NCBI RefSeq assembly: GCF_030811455.1
Contig: NZ_JAUSQU010000001.1
Location: forward strand, 3,348,001-3,412,000
DNA length: 64,000 nt
Direction of reading: 5' to 3'
Source: Streptosporangium lutulentum
GTDB taxonomy: Bacteria > Actinomycetota > Actinomycetes > Streptosporangiales > Streptosporangiaceae
Positions 8,761-17,897 of the stretch are shown here, piece after piece (position 1 is the first letter of the stretch; every line of letters starts with the position of its first letter). Position numbers and translations under genes: made by a program. The notes under the pieces were generated by a model. It saw only the letters and a program-made list of their open reading frames with translations. It was not told the origin of the DNA and ran no database searches.

Positions 8761-9600
8761 CTATGCCGGCTCGGACAGCCGGTCCAGGCGGTCGCGGTGG
8801 TCCTGGAGCAGGTGGAGCTGAGCCGCAGCGAGGTTTTCCTCCAGGTGATCCATCCGGGCGGTGCCCGGGATCGGGAGAATGACCGGCGAGTGGTCGAGGA
8901 GCCAGGCGAGCGCGACCTGCGTGGGGGTGGCGCCGAGTTCGGCCGCCACGGCGGCGATCTCGGCCTTCGCCCCCGACGCCCCTGCCGCGACAGGCCGCCA
9001 CGGGAGAAACGCGATCCCCGCCGCTTCGCAGGCCGCGAGCACGGGCTCGTGCTCGCGGTCGAGGATGTTGTAGCGGTTCTGCACGCTCACGACGTCGATG
9101 AGCTCCCGTGCCTGGTCGAGTTCGGCGACGGTGACCTCGGACAGTCCGATCCGGCCGAGCTTGCCTTCGGTCTGGAGGTCCCGCAGCGTGCCGAGTTGGT
9201 CGGAGAGGGGTGTCTCCGGGTCGATGCGGTGCAGCTGGAGCAGCTCGATGCGTTCGACGCGGAGCCGGCGCAGGGCCTGGTCTACCTGGTCGCGCAGGAT
9301 GGACGGCCGTCCGTCGAGCTTCCACTCGCCCGCGGGGCCCGTTCGTGCGACGCCGACCTTGGTCGTGATGAGCAGGCCGTCCGGGTAGGGGTGCAGGGCC
9401 TCGGCGAGGAGTTCCTCGTTGGCTCCTCCGCCGTACAGGTGGGCGGTGTCGATCAGCGTGACGCCCAGGTCGACGGCCCGCCGGGCGACCATGAGAGAGG
9501 TCTCACGGGCGGAGCCCGGCTCGGTCGGCAACTGCATGGCCCCGAACCCGAGCCGCCGTACACTTAAGTCCCCGCCGATACGAAACTCGGTCGATGCCAT
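8761..9600 (-). CDS. Aldo/keto reductase
   Basis: A 279-residue NADPH-dependent aldo/keto reductase with the usual (beta/alpha)8 barrel length. Catalytic residues are visible: Asp and Tyr in LIDTAHLYGGG (about residue 50), Lys in LLITTKVG (about 75) and His in ELLQLHRID (about 118). The C-terminal part has VQNRYNILDRE and the cofactor-binding stretch PIPGTARMDHLEENL. ATG 9600 fits the family N-terminus. It is a single gene on the minus strand with the Rrf2 regulator about 200 bp upstream. The substrate cannot be told. Confidence 0.88.
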   Translation of the reverse strand: MASTEFRIGGDLSVRRLGFGAMQLPTEPGSARETSLMVARRAVDLGVTLIDTAHLYGGGANEELLAEALHPYPDGLLITTKVGVARTGPAGEWKLDGRPSILRDQVDQALRRLRVERIELLQLHRIDPETPLSDQLGTLRDLQTEGKLGRIGLSEVTVAELDQARELIDVVSVQNRYNILDREHEPVLAACEAAGIAFLPWRPVAAGASGAKAEIAAVAAELGATPTQVALAWLLDHSPVILPIPGTARMDHLEENLAAAQLHLLQDHRDRLDRLSEPA

Positions 9601-9794
9601 GCGCCGTCTTCGCCCCTCTCGATCAACACGTAACCCTAACAGCGCGATTGGCCACCGAGCCGGTCCAGGAGCGAGGACGAGCGCTCGCCCCGGCGAAAAC
9701 AACGAGTTCCCGATGCGGGGATCACCCGCATCCCGCTCGACCATCCCACCGTCCGCGGCCAGGCCTCCGGCTGTCGTATGCAGCGACGGATGCG

Positions 9795-10268
9795 CTAGGA
9801 CGTTCCGGTCAGGCGCAGGCGGGTACGGGGTGGGGCCGATGGGGGCAGTGCGGCGATGATCTCAGCGAGCGAGGTCGCGGCGAGGCTGTTCCGCCAGGCT
9901 TCGTGGGCTTCGGCCATCTTCTCGGCGAGGACGCAGGGGTTCTGACACTCCTCGGCGGGCAGAGCTCCCCGTCCCTGCTGGCGGATCTCACGGCACTCGT
10001 AGGGCGAGGACACACCGTCGACCGCCTCGACGATCTGCAGGAGCGTGATCTCGGAAGCGGGCCGGGCCAGCCGGAACCCGCCGCGCGGGCCTGTTGTCGC
10101 AGCCAGCGCGCCGGCCTTGACCAGCGCCTGTAGCTGCTTGGCGAGATAGGCCACCGGCAGGTCGAAGTACTGGGCGAGCTGTGCCGCCGACGCGGTGGCC
10201 CCTGCCTCGAGCTGCGCCAGCGATGCGGCGCAGTGCAACAGCCATTCCGTACTCACAGGCAGCTTCAT
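9795..10268 (-). CDS. Rrf2-family transcriptional regulator
   Basis: A 157-residue Rrf2 regulator. The winged helix (residues 1-75) contains AAQLAQYFDLPVAYLAKQL and the wing TGPRGGFRLARP. Three cysteines follow in the order CREI, CQNP, CVLAE, the spacing used by Rrf2 proteins to hold a [2Fe-2S] cluster, so a redox- or nitrosative-stress sensor is likely. It is divergent from the NAD(P)-binding protein at 10354. A strong inverted repeat lies between them, typical of YwnA/YwnB-like pairs. Confidence 0.85.
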   Translation of the reverse strand: MKLPVSTEWLLHCAASLAQLEAGATASAAQLAQYFDLPVAYLAKQLQALVKAGALAATTGPRGGFRLARPASEITLLQIVEAVDGVSSPYECREIRQQGRGALPAEECQNPCVLAEKMAEAHEAWRNSLAATSLAEIIAALPPSAPPRTRLRLTGTS

Positions 10269-10278
10269 AAGCCCGATA

Positions 10279-10316
10279 CTATCTCAGACATTGCGGATCT
10301 TTTTAGTCCGAGATAG
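10279..10316. promoter_or_regulatory. Inverted repeat operator between Rrf2 and NmrA-like genes
   Basis: CTATCTCAGAC (10279-10289) and GTCCGAGATAG (10306-10316) are inverted arms with one mismatch and a 16-bp AT-rich spacer. They lie between the divergent genes and are the probable Rrf2 operator, also overlapping the promoters. Confidence 0.65.
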
Positions 10317-10353
10317 CGTGAGCGGCAGCATGCAAGACAGAGGAGAGACCACC

Positions 10354-11106
10354 ATGAGGACCATGCGAATCGCCGTTGCCGGAGCCACCGGGAACATCGG
10401 GGCCCGCGCCGTCGCCGTCCTGGAACAGGCCGGACACGAGGTCGTGCGCATCAGCCGCTCACTCGGCGTGGACCTGACCACCGGCGACGGCCTCGACGCC
10501 GCCCTGACCGGCGTCGAGGCCGTCATCGACGCCACGAGCCACACGGCAGCCGACCGGGACGACGCGGTGGCGTACTTCGGCACCACCACCCGGAACCTGC
10601 TCGCCGCCGAGGAACAGGCCGGTGTCCGTCACCACGTGCTGCTCTCGATCGTCGGCGTCGATCGTGTTGAGGGGAACGCGCACTACGCCGGCAAGCGCGA
10701 GCAGGAGCGCCTCGTGACCGAGGGCCCGGTGCCGTGGACGATCGTTCCCGCCACGCAGTTCCACGACTTCGCCGCGGCGGTGACGAGCTGGACCGAGCAG
10801 GACGGCGCCGCCGCGATCCCACCGCTGCTCGTCCAGCCGATCGCGCCCGCGGACGTGGCCGACATCCTCACCGAGATCGCCACAGGCGCACCGCAGGGGC
10901 GTTACCGCGATGTCGCCGGCCCTGAGCCGCAGGACCTGGTGGACATGGCCCGGCGCACCAACGACGCGCGCGGACACGCGGTCAAGCTCGTACCGACGTG
11001 GTCATCGCTGCTCGGTCCGGAGATGGCCGGCGACGTACTCCTACCCGGCGAGGGCGCCCGCATCGCGCCAACCACCTTCGACGAGTGGCTCGCAAAGCAG
11101 CAATAG
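10354..11106 (+). CDS. NmrA/SDR-like NAD(P)-binding protein
   Basis: A 250-residue atypical short-chain dehydrogenase. The glycine-rich cofactor motif is at the start (AVAGATGNIGARAV), followed by a TSHTAADRDD stretch and a C-terminus ending in FDEWLAKQQ. ATG 10354 has AGGAGAG 8-9 nt upstream. It lacks the YxxxK catalytic pair, as do NmrA-like sensors and anthrone oxygenase-like reductases. Its divergent Rrf2 neighbour and the operator suggest stress-induced expression, perhaps to reduce a reactive metabolite (inference). Confidence 0.82.
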   Translation: MRTMRIAVAGATGNIGARAVAVLEQAGHEVVRISRSLGVDLTTGDGLDAALTGVEAVIDATSHTAADRDDAVAYFGTTTRNLLAAEEQAGVRHHVLLSIVGVDRVEGNAHYAGKREQERLVTEGPVPWTIVPATQFHDFAAAVTSWTEQDGAAAIPPLLVQPIAPADVADILTEIATGAPQGRYRDVAGPEPQDLVDMARRTNDARGHAVKLVPTWSSLLGPEMAGDVLLPGEGARIAPTTFDEWLAKQQ

Positions 11107-11108
11107 CG

Positions 11109-11324
11109 TCACCCCGGCCCAGCCAAGGCGCTGATCAATTGGTTTCCCGCTGCCACGTCAAGGCCTGAGGCCCGGAGCCCGAAACATATGAAGATCACCG
11201 GGATTGCGGCGGCTCCGGCCATGGGGAGAACCTTTTCCATGACAGGAAGCACTCCGGCGGCGAAGGGGTAGTCGTCCACGATGCCCGCCTGCAGGTCGCC
11301 GACGATGAGCGCGGTGGTGGTCAT
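11109..11324 (-). pseudogene. 5' fragment of an isochorismatase-family hydrolase
   Basis: Starting at ATG 11324 the frame reads TTTALIVGDLQAGIVDDYPF and then PVIFICFGLR, the first strand with its catalytic Asp and the next strand of cysteine hydrolases of the isochorismatase family. Only about 71 residues remain against about 190, and the Lys and Cys of the triad are missing. It collides with the NmrA-like gene at its 3' end, so the deletion probably joined the two. Confidence 0.6.
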
Positions 11325-11630
11325 ACGGTTTCCTTGTCTGTACGACGCGCCATCGGCCATCCTCCACGATCGGATCCTTGGCGCTGCTGTCGTCGATCTA
11401 GTACGACGACTGTCCAGGGGACCTTGACGTTCGCCGTCGGATCGATGTTGATCTCGCAGGCACTCTGTGCCGCGACCGAGGCGCCGGCGTGACGTGGATC
11501 GGCGGTGGGCGAGGGGCGAGGGGAACGTCCGCCGATCTCCTGCCCGGGTGAATCCCGCTAGCCCTCCCCCTGTCAGCCGGGGCGCAACGTCCAGATCAGG
11601 GCCCCACTGGGCATCCGATCAGAGCAGGAT

Positions 11631-12470
11631 ATGCGGGTGACAGCGGCGTCGCCGCACCGTCAGAATTGGATCATGTTCCCCGATTTTCGGCTGCGAGCCA
11701 CCTTCGACAAGGCGGCTGACATCTACCAAGACGCACGCCCCGACTATCCGGACGAGCTGTATTCCGATCTGCTTGCGATCACGAAGGTCACGCCGTCCCA
11801 GCACCTGCTCGAAGTCGGTTGTGGGCCGGGCAAGGCCACGCCGCCCTTGGCGCGGATGGGCTTCCCCATCACCGCGATCGAACTCGGCCCCGCCCTGGCG
11901 GCGGAGGCACGACACCGCCTCGCCGGATTCCCCGGCGTTTCCGTGATCACGTCGTCCTTCGAAGACTGGGAGCCGACGGCGGGCGCCCGCTTCGATCTCG
12001 TCTACGCGGCCACGGCATGGAAATGGGTGGACCCGAAGATCAAGTACGCGAAAGCAGCGACGCTGCTTGCCCAGAACGGCCACGTGGCCGTGTGGAACGC
12101 CGACCACGCCTTTCCAGCGGACTTCGACCCGTTCTTCACCGAGATCCAGAAGGTCTATGAGGAGATCGGCGAAGGTGACGGCGGCCCGTGGCCACCGCCG
12201 CTGCCCGAGGACACGCCCGATCCCGTCGCCGCAGAGATCGATGCCTCCGGGCACTTCACGGTGGTGGAGACCCGGCGCTACGTATGGGGGTCGCGCTACA
12301 CGGCAGACGAGTACATCGCCCTGCTCAACACGTTCTCCGGCCACATCGCCATGGAGCCGGCCAAGAACGAGTTCCTCTACCGGGAGATACGGCGTCTCCT
12401 CGCCACACGCCCGGACGCACGACTCACCCGCCACTGGTCGGTCGTCCTCACCGTCGGTCGACGCCTGTGA
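11631..12470 (+). CDS. Class I SAM-dependent methyltransferase
   Basis: A 279-residue methyltransferase. Motif I is LLEVGCGPGKAT (about residues 59-70), with an acidic residue in AIELGP after strand 2 and a motif II-like FDLVYAATAWKWVDP. The family is the small-molecule methyltransferases of the UbiE/trans-aconitate type. The first ATG (11631) has AGCAGG close upstream; ATG 11673 is an alternative and gives the more usual N-terminus. It stands alone; the substrate is unknown. Confidence 0.82.
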   Translation: MRVTAASPHRQNWIMFPDFRLRATFDKAADIYQDARPDYPDELYSDLLAITKVTPSQHLLEVGCGPGKATPPLARMGFPITAIELGPALAAEARHRLAGFPGVSVITSSFEDWEPTAGARFDLVYAATAWKWVDPKIKYAKAATLLAQNGHVAVWNADHAFPADFDPFFTEIQKVYEEIGEGDGGPWPPPLPEDTPDPVAAEIDASGHFTVVETRRYVWGSRYTADEYIALLNTFSGHIAMEPAKNEFLYREIRRLLATRPDARLTRHWSVVLTVGRRL

Positions 12471-12551
12471 CCTGGAGCCAAGAGGAACGAGTGATCGTCT
12501 GCCGGGGCGGCTGAGCTTGTTCCGCTCTGACGGACACCACTGGTGTGGTGC

Positions 12552-12650
12552 TCAGTCCGCAGATACGGTCTCGTAGTCGGCGGAGCTGCGACATCCGAGG
12601 CCGCTGTGCAGCCGATACAGGCCGTACCAGCTCTCGATGAATTCGAAGAT
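12552..12650 (-). pseudogene. C-terminal fragment of an IS3-family transposase
   Basis: The minus strand reads IFEFIESWYGLYRLHSGLG, then SADYETVSAD and a stop. This is the end of the IS3/IS150 orfB integrase domain (typical FEYIEGWYNxxRxHSxLGYxSPxxYE). Only 32 codons remain. No terminal repeats are visible. Confidence 0.65.
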
Positions 12651-12680
12651 TGGCCGGCCCCGGGAACCGCCGCCGCGTGA

Positions 12681-12908
12681 TCAGGCGTCCGTCGCGCCCT
12701 TGGCGAGCGCCTTCACGTCTTCCGTCGTGTAGGGCTTTCCCCCGATCCCCCAGTCACCGCTCTTCACCTCGCTGACGACGACCCAGGTGATCGAGCGCAG
12801 GTTCTCGCCCTCGATCCTGACCATCGCCTCGGTGAGGTCGCGTACGATCCTCTGCTTTTCCTCAGTACCGAATGTTCCTTCTAGGACTTTTACCTCGATA
12901 AGTGGCAT
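12681..12908 (-). CDS. 4-oxalocrotonate tautomerase-family enzyme
   Basis: A 75-residue tautomerase. After Met removal the protein starts with Pro (MPLIEVKVLEG), the catalytic base of the family. Positions typical of the fold follow (EKQRIVRDLTEAMVRI, then SITWVVVSEV with GGKPY). ATG 12908 has GGAGG upstream. It is a small single-gene unit; related enzymes isomerise 2-hydroxymuconate-type enols, but this substrate is unknown. Confidence 0.85.
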   Translation of the reverse strand: MPLIEVKVLEGTFGTEEKQRIVRDLTEAMVRIEGENLRSITWVVVSEVKSGDWGIGGKPYTTEDVKALAKGATDA

Positions 12909-13333
12909 CTCCAACCTCCTCATATCCATCGGCGACCGGCCGCGGATCCTACGTCGCGATCCGGCGCGTGCGCGTCAGGCCGCCGACGCCCGCAGGCGCA
13001 CACGGCTGCGGCGGACCATGCCGTCGGCGGCAGCTGCGAACAAGGAGGATGGGGTGGTACGAGGGGAGGAACTGCGGTGCTCACCGACAGACCCAGACCT
13101 TTTTCATAATTCTACCAACCCGGCGGGCAACCTCCCGGGCGGCCCAGGCGTGTTGACGGTCATGAAAAATTGGACGCCTGGAGGAGACAGATGACGTTCG
13201 CGACCGCACCGCTCCGGTCGCTGACCGCGATCGGGGCCGGCCTGTCCATCAGCAGGCTTTCTCCGATCTTGCCGTTGGCCGCCCGCGCCGGAGCTGCCGC
13301 TCACCCGCCCGCACCACCTTGCCTGACCCCGCG
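12909..13333. other. Gene-poor interval between tautomerase and hydrolase
   Basis: No convincing gene. A plus-strand frame from ATG 13191 has a good GGAGGAG site, but after about 45 codons it runs antisense through the end of the hydrolase gene. It may be the 5' end of a lost gene. The left part holds the tautomerase promoter. Confidence 0.4.
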
Positions 13334-14152
13334 TCAGCCCTTGACGAACTCGATCAGATCGCCGTTGAGCTGGTCGATGTGGGTGGCGAACAAGCCGTGC
13401 CCGGCCATGGGGTACTCCTTGTAGACGCAGCCGGGGATCAGCTTGGCCGTACGCCGCCCGGTCACGTCGATGAGGGCCGACTGGTCGGCGGCGCCGTGCA
13501 CGACGAGCGCCGGCACGGTGATCCGGCGCAGCCCCTCGCGATGGTCGGCGCGGGCGGTCGCACGCCACAACTCGATGCCCGCCATCGGCGCGGTCTCCAG
13601 GCACCGGCGCACGCCCTGCTCGATCAGGGCGGGCGAGACGTCGTTGCCCAGGTGAGTGGCGTAGAAGCCCTGCGCCCGGTCGGCGAACCACTTGGGCCGG
13701 TCGGTGCGGAACTGCTTGACGGCCGCCTCGGACAGCTCGATCGGCAGGCCCTCCGGGTTGTCCTCGGTGCGCATGACGAACGGCAGCATCGCCGAGACGA
13801 AGGCGACCCTGGCGACCCGGTCCTCACCGTGCCTGGCCAGGTAGCGGGCCACCTCGGCACCACCGGCCGAGTGCCCGACCAGGGTCACGCCGCGCAGGTC
13901 GAGGTATTCGATCAGGCCGGCGATGTCGTCGGCGAGGGTGTCGAAGTCGTAGCCGCTACCGGGCCGATCGGAGCCACCGTGCCCGCGCCGGTCGAGCAGC
14001 ACGCATCGGTATCCCTGTTCCACGAAGAACGGCACCTGGTACTCCCACATATCGGAGGCCAGCGACCAGCTCGCCACGAACACGATGGGCTCGCCGGTTC
14101 CGTAGTCCTCGTAGGCCAGGCGGGTGCCGTCGGCGGTATCAAAGAAAGGCAT
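13334..14152 (-). CDS. Alpha/beta hydrolase, non-haem chloroperoxidase type
   Basis: A 272-residue alpha/beta hydrolase. The nucleophile elbow is GHSAGG (Ser about residue 94), the acid is the Asp of VHGAADQSA (about 223) and the His is in MAGHGLFATH (about 250). The oxyanion region is FVASWSLASD, and the order of motifs matches non-haem chloroperoxidases/esterases. Full length. No operon partner is obvious; an NTF2-like gene lies upstream on the same strand, with a transporter remnant between them. Confidence 0.86.
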   Translation of the reverse strand: MPFFDTADGTRLAYEDYGTGEPIVFVASWSLASDMWEYQVPFFVEQGYRCVLLDRRGHGGSDRPGSGYDFDTLADDIAGLIEYLDLRGVTLVGHSAGGAEVARYLARHGEDRVARVAFVSAMLPFVMRTEDNPEGLPIELSEAAVKQFRTDRPKWFADRAQGFYATHLGNDVSPALIEQGVRRCLETAPMAGIELWRATARADHREGLRRITVPALVVHGAADQSALIDVTGRRTAKLIPGCVYKEYPMAGHGLFATHIDQLNGDLIEFVKG

Positions 14153-14229
14153 CGTCGCAACTCCTTGGTAGTGGAACGTGGCTTGATACGAGCAACCGAC
14201 GCGTAGCCGCGTCGATTACGTATAGGTGA

Positions 14230-14430
14230 TGCGCGGCCCCGCCCTTTCCTGTTCACGCGTGAGGCGCGGACCGCGCTGGGTGCCGGAGACGGCCGCGACG
14301 CAAACGGCGGCGCCTGCACGCCGACCCGTCTGCAGACAGAGCGCCCGGATGAGGAAGGACGACGCCGTCGTCATGGAACAGAGCAGGTAGACGGTCATCC
14401 CGGCCGGGAACGCCCGCTGGTGGAGCAGGC
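14230..14430 (-). pseudogene. Internal fragment of a DHA2-type MFS exporter
   Basis: The minus strand reads IDLSLLHQRAFPAGMTVYLL, then SSFLIRALCLQTGRRAGA. This resembles the loop and helix 8-9 region of 14-helix drug exporters (IDLRLFRxRAFxxA...LPLYLQxVRG). No start or end of the gene is present. It is probably a decayed exporter. Confidence 0.45.
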
Positions 14431-14496
14431 TCAGGTCGATCCGTGGTGAGCCGCCGCGTATCGCAGGTCGGGGGTTTCCGCGGGCCGTATCGGGGG

Positions 14497-14865
14497 TCAG
14501 ATCTGGGCGGGGACTTTGTCGAGGAAGCCGTGGACCTTGCTGATGCGGCCGTCTTCGGTGAGTACCGCGACGTCGAAACCGACCACGAGGCCCTCGCCGC
14601 CGACCGGGCCCAGTTCCCAGGTGAAGCGGGCGATGTCGTGGTGGGCGTCCACCGGGCCGGCCAGGGTGAAGGCGAAGTCGGGGAACTGGCCCTGCACGGC
14701 GGCGATCGTGGCGTCGATCGCCTCGCGGCCTTCGGCGACCGCCATCGGGTCGGTGTAGGTGCCGTCCTCGGCCCAGATCTGCTCGATCGTCGCGCGGCGG
14801 GTGACCGGGTCGGTCTCGTTCCAGGTGGCGATGTACTGGGCGATGAGCTGGTCGATGTGGTTCAT
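14497..14865 (-). CDS. NTF2-like/SnoaL-like protein
   Basis: A 122-residue single-domain cone-shaped NTF2-fold protein. The N-terminal helix MNHIDQLIAQYIATWNETDP and the strand IWAEDGTYTDPMAVAEGREA are typical of the SnoaL-like group, with a C-terminal GRISKVHGFLDKVP. ATG 14865 has GGAGG about 8 nt upstream. Such proteins are polyketide cyclases, isomerases or ligand-binding proteins; nothing here fixes which. Confidence 0.82.
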   Translation of the reverse strand: MNHIDQLIAQYIATWNETDPVTRRATIEQIWAEDGTYTDPMAVAEGREAIDATIAAVQGQFPDFAFTLAGPVDAHHDIARFTWELGPVGGEGLVVGFDVAVLTEDGRISKVHGFLDKVPAQI

Positions 14866-15000
14866 GGTGGATTCCTCCGTGTCGTGTTCTTGCTGGTCAC
14901 AAACGTACGGAGATCCACTGGACGGGGAATCCGTCACCCTTAGGCAATTCGACTGTTCGTTGATGAATTTGATTAGGTCATCCGGTAGGTACTTTTTGGC

Positions 15001-15215
15001 ATGTTGTGCGGGCGAGGCGCGGAGGGCCTCGGTCATCGACGACCTCCTCACCACGGTCGGCTCCGGGGGAAGCGGAGCTCTGGTGGTGAGCGGGAGCCGG
15101 GTATCGGCAAGACGGCCGGCCGGGCTGTCGAAGACGGCCCTCCTCGACCGCTGCGCCGACCTGCGGCCCGGACCGGCGACCGGCACCTCGGCCTCGGCCG
15201 TTCCGTCGTCGCTCA
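15001..15215 (+). pseudogene. 5' remnant of a LAL-type (AAA-LuxR) regulator
   Basis: Read across two frames, this stretch gives LCGRGAE, ASVIDDLLTTVGSGGSGALV, EPGIGKT and TALLDRCADL. That is the N-terminal part and Walker A (GEPGIGKTALLD) of the large ATP-binding LuxR regulators, the family of the intact gene at 19410-22058. A short extra piece splits Walker A and the frame is lost, so it is a dead remnant. Confidence 0.55.
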
Positions 15216-15344
15216 GGTCCCTCCACCGGCCCTCTCCCCCTGAACGCGCCACGTGCGGCATCCGTATGACTCGAAAGCGTGCGGCGGCCGGGAGCCCGGC
15301 CGGCAAGGACGGCAGTCGTGCTCAACGTCGGGAAACGGCGACTT

Positions 15345-16199
15345 TCACGACCTCGTTCGGGATCCTCTCTCCAGCATGGCGGCGAAACCGTCGAGGTGAC
15401 GTGCGAGGCCGTACTCGAACAGTCCGTCCAGGTCCGACACTGTTTCCTCGGGAATCGCCGCCAGGAGAGGAAATCGTCCGCGGCCGAGGAGTTCGTCCGC
15501 CCGGCCCTGCTGGGCGAGTCGCCACCGGGTGAGCGTCACTCCGGTCTCGTGCTCCGCTTCGGCTTCGTCGGCCATGGACAGGGCGGTGGTGACGACCAGC
15601 GCGTGCAGCGTGAGCGCCTCACGGATTCGCGTCGTCATGGGCAGCCCGAGCCCGTCGAGCGCGCGCAGGGTCCACTCGGTGTGGGCCATCATGTTGGGCA
15701 CGAGCAACGGGCGCGTGAAGGAGACGGCCCTGGGCAGCCAGAGGTGTCGGCGCCCCAACTCCCATTGCCGGCGGGAGATCAGTTCGAGTTTGGCTCGCCA
15801 CCCCTCCGGCCCGGGGGTGGGCAGTTCCGGTTCGGCGAAGACTTCGTCGACCATCTGCGTCACCAGTTCGTCCTTGTTCGCCACGTGCCGGTACAGCGAC
15901 ATCGCACCGGCGTCGAGTTCCGACGCCAATCGCCGCATGGACACGGCGTCGAGTCCTTCACGGTCGGCGATCGCGATGGCGGTTAGGAGCACATGCCTGC
16001 GGTTCAGTGTCTGTTTGGGGGTGTCGGCTCGCCGCGGGCTTGGCTGCGTGGTCGGGCCGGCCTGCCGTTCCCGAACCGTACGGACGCCGACCACCGTGCC
16101 GGCGCCGACCTTCGTTTCGACCAGCCCCTCGTACGGTCGTGAGCTGATGCGGGCATCGATCTGGGCGAAGCCGTTGAAGTTCGGGGTGTCGTTCGTCAT
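15345..16199 (-). CDS. TetR-family transcriptional regulator
   Basis: A TetR regulator of up to 284 residues. The helix-turn-helix is at residues about 70-115 (LLTAIAIADREGLDAVSMRR, then ELDAGAMSLYRHVANKDELV), followed by a ligand-binding domain with HTEWTLRALDGLGLPM, as in drug-responsive TetR_C members. The first about 50 codons run antisense to the conserved start of the membrane gene at 16147, so the true start is probably downstream (GTG 16094 is possible). Its divergent neighbour is the probable target. Confidence 0.8.
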   Translation of the reverse strand: MTNDTPNFNGFAQIDARISSRPYEGLVETKVGAGTVVGVRTVRERQAGPTTQPSPRRADTPKQTLNRRHVLLTAIAIADREGLDAVSMRRLASELDAGAMSLYRHVANKDELVTQMVDEVFAEPELPTPGPEGWRAKLELISRRQWELGRRHLWLPRAVSFTRPLLVPNMMAHTEWTLRALDGLGLPMTTRIREALTLHALVVTTALSMADEAEAEHETGVTLTRWRLAQQGRADELLGRGRFPLLAAIPEETVSDLDGLFEYGLARHLDGFAAMLERGSRTRS

Positions 16200-17064
16200 C
16201 TACGGCGCGACGCTCGCCTGGCTGTTGCCGAAACTTCACCGGGCAAGGCGCACGATGTGGGCCCTCGGAACGGCCTTCGCCGTCACCGGGCTGATCGACG
16301 TCGGTTTCATCGCGGTGCAGGCCGCCCGCGGCACCTACAGCCATTTCAACGTCAACACCGACGCGTTCAACCAGATCGGGCAGGTGGTCTTCTCCTCAGG
16401 CGTGGTCGGGTTGTTCGGGGCGAGCCTGCTCATCGCCGTCATGCTGCTGTTCCAGCGGGTCGGCGACACGGCACTCACCTGGGCCCTGCGTGCCGGGATC
16501 GGGCTGTCCGTCATCGGCATGGCGCTGGCGTCCTTCATCCGCGGGTGGTCCGCGACCGGACCACGGACGGCCGAGGACGCCTACGGGAACCCGGTCACGC
16601 TGCTGGGGCAGCACGGGGTCGGGGCACCGGACGGCGACGGCATGCCGGTCACGAACTGGAGCACCGTAGGCGGCGACCTGCGCGTTCCGCACTTCATCGG
16701 CCTGCACTCCATCCAGGTGTTCGTGCTCGCGGTGCTGCTTCTCACCGCCCTCGCGGCCCGGGTCGGCTGGCTGCGCGGCGAACGCGTGCGCGCCCGGCTG
16801 ACCGGGGTCGTCATCCTGGGCTACACCGCGCTGTTCGCCATCACGACGTGGCAGGCGATGCGCGGCCAGTCGCTGGTCCACCCCGACGCGGCCACGTGGA
16901 CCGCACTCGCCGTAACGGCAGTCGTGACCGCGCTGCCGGCGGCCCTGGTCATCTCGGCCGCCCGCCGCAGCGAGGCGGCACCCGCCGGCGACGGGCACCC
17001 GCCCGGCGCGCCGCCTCGCGAGCCCGTCGGGTCCTTGAGCCGAGACCATACCGCGGCTCGATGA
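16147..17064 (+). CDS. Multi-pass membrane protein, apparently 5'-truncated
   Basis: A 305-residue protein with about seven hydrophobic helices. The first residues (SIWAKPLKFGVSFVIYGATL) match the second segment of a family of actinobacterial seven-helix membrane proteins, where a helix and about 30-40 residues normally come first. Further marks are SHFNVNTDAFN and VPHFIGLHSIQVF. I infer that its 5' end was lost when it was brought against the TetR gene, since the two reading frames overlap by about 50 bp on opposite strands. Function unknown. Confidence 0.7.
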   Translation: MRASIWAKPLKFGVSFVIYGATLAWLLPKLHRARRTMWALGTAFAVTGLIDVGFIAVQAARGTYSHFNVNTDAFNQIGQVVFSSGVVGLFGASLLIAVMLLFQRVGDTALTWALRAGIGLSVIGMALASFIRGWSATGPRTAEDAYGNPVTLLGQHGVGAPDGDGMPVTNWSTVGGDLRVPHFIGLHSIQVFVLAVLLLTALAARVGWLRGERVRARLTGVVILGYTALFAITTWQAMRGQSLVHPDAATWTALAVTAVVTALPAALVISAARRSEAAPAGDGHPPGAPPREPVGSLSRDHTAAR

Positions 17065-17252
17065 GAACGAAGACGCGCGCCGCGTGGACGTCGAACGGGG
17101 TGTCGGGTCGGCGTCAGCCGCTTCGACACCCCGTTCGGAGTCGCCGACGCGACCGCCCGCCGGCCGGGCGACACGAGATAGAGAAGGCCGGCAAAATGCT
17201 GCGCCAGTCCCGGTCCGCTCGCGACCGCCCCCGTCGACCACAGTCGAGGACC

Positions 17253-17726
17253 ATGACCAAGCTCCGCCATCTCAGACATCACACCATCTCCCCCGCCACA
17301 GTGGTGACGGTGGCGGGCCACACCGACTCCTCCGGCGACGACGCCGTCAACGACCCGCTGTCGCTGCACCGCGCCCAGGCGGTACGGCAGGCCCTGTCGG
17401 CGCTGCTGTCCAGGGACGGGGTCCGCTTCCAGACCGAGGGGTACGGCTCGCGCCGCCCGCTGTACAGCAACGACAGCGATGAGGGCAAGCACCGCAACCG
17501 CCGCGTCACGGTGACCTTCCCCAAACCTCAGCCCGCTCCCCGGGAACCGGTGGCCACGACCTCTCCCGGCGCGACCGGCCTGCCCGGCCGCCTGGAGGTC
17601 CCCACCGACGACGGCGTGGACTTCTACTGCGCGTGCACAGACGTCTCCGGCGTCCGCGTAATCGCGTTGACACCCCCACACCCCGTTCGTATGGTGAGGA
17701 ATCCTCGTTGTCGTCGATCGGAGTAG
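17253..17726 (+). pseudogene. OmpA-like peptidoglycan-binding domain remnant
   Basis: Between 17290 and 17520 the frame encodes VVTVAGHTDSSGDDAVNDP, SLHRAQAVRQALSALLSRDG and GYGSRRPLYSNDSDEGKHRN, then RRVTVTF. This is a nearly complete OmpA C-terminal domain with its Asp and Arg that bind diaminopimelate. The signal peptide and the preceding region are missing, and the tail after residue 95 does not look conserved. It is probably a 5'-truncated surface protein gene. Confidence 0.6.
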
Positions 17727-17897
17727 GGCGTTGTTCGTCTGAGGTCTGAGACACCGTGCCGCACAGCGTCTGTTCGTCGCTGTCCGCGTGCTCGTGTGCG
17801 ACCTCGGCCGTCGAGCCGTCCGCCCGACCGGGACCCTCTCCCCTTCGCGGTGTCTCCATCCGTTGACCTGTTCTCCTCGCAGCGACCGGAGGCACGT

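Noticed and set aside
13191..13424. Small gene starting at ATG 13191
   Set aside because: Good ribosome-binding site, but most of the frame is antisense to the hydrolase and the first 45 residues match nothing I know.
14930..15010. Minus-strand peptide-like stretch upstream of the NTF2-like gene
   Set aside because: The residues look protein-like at lower GC, but there is no start, and the region also serves as promoter for the NTF2-like gene.
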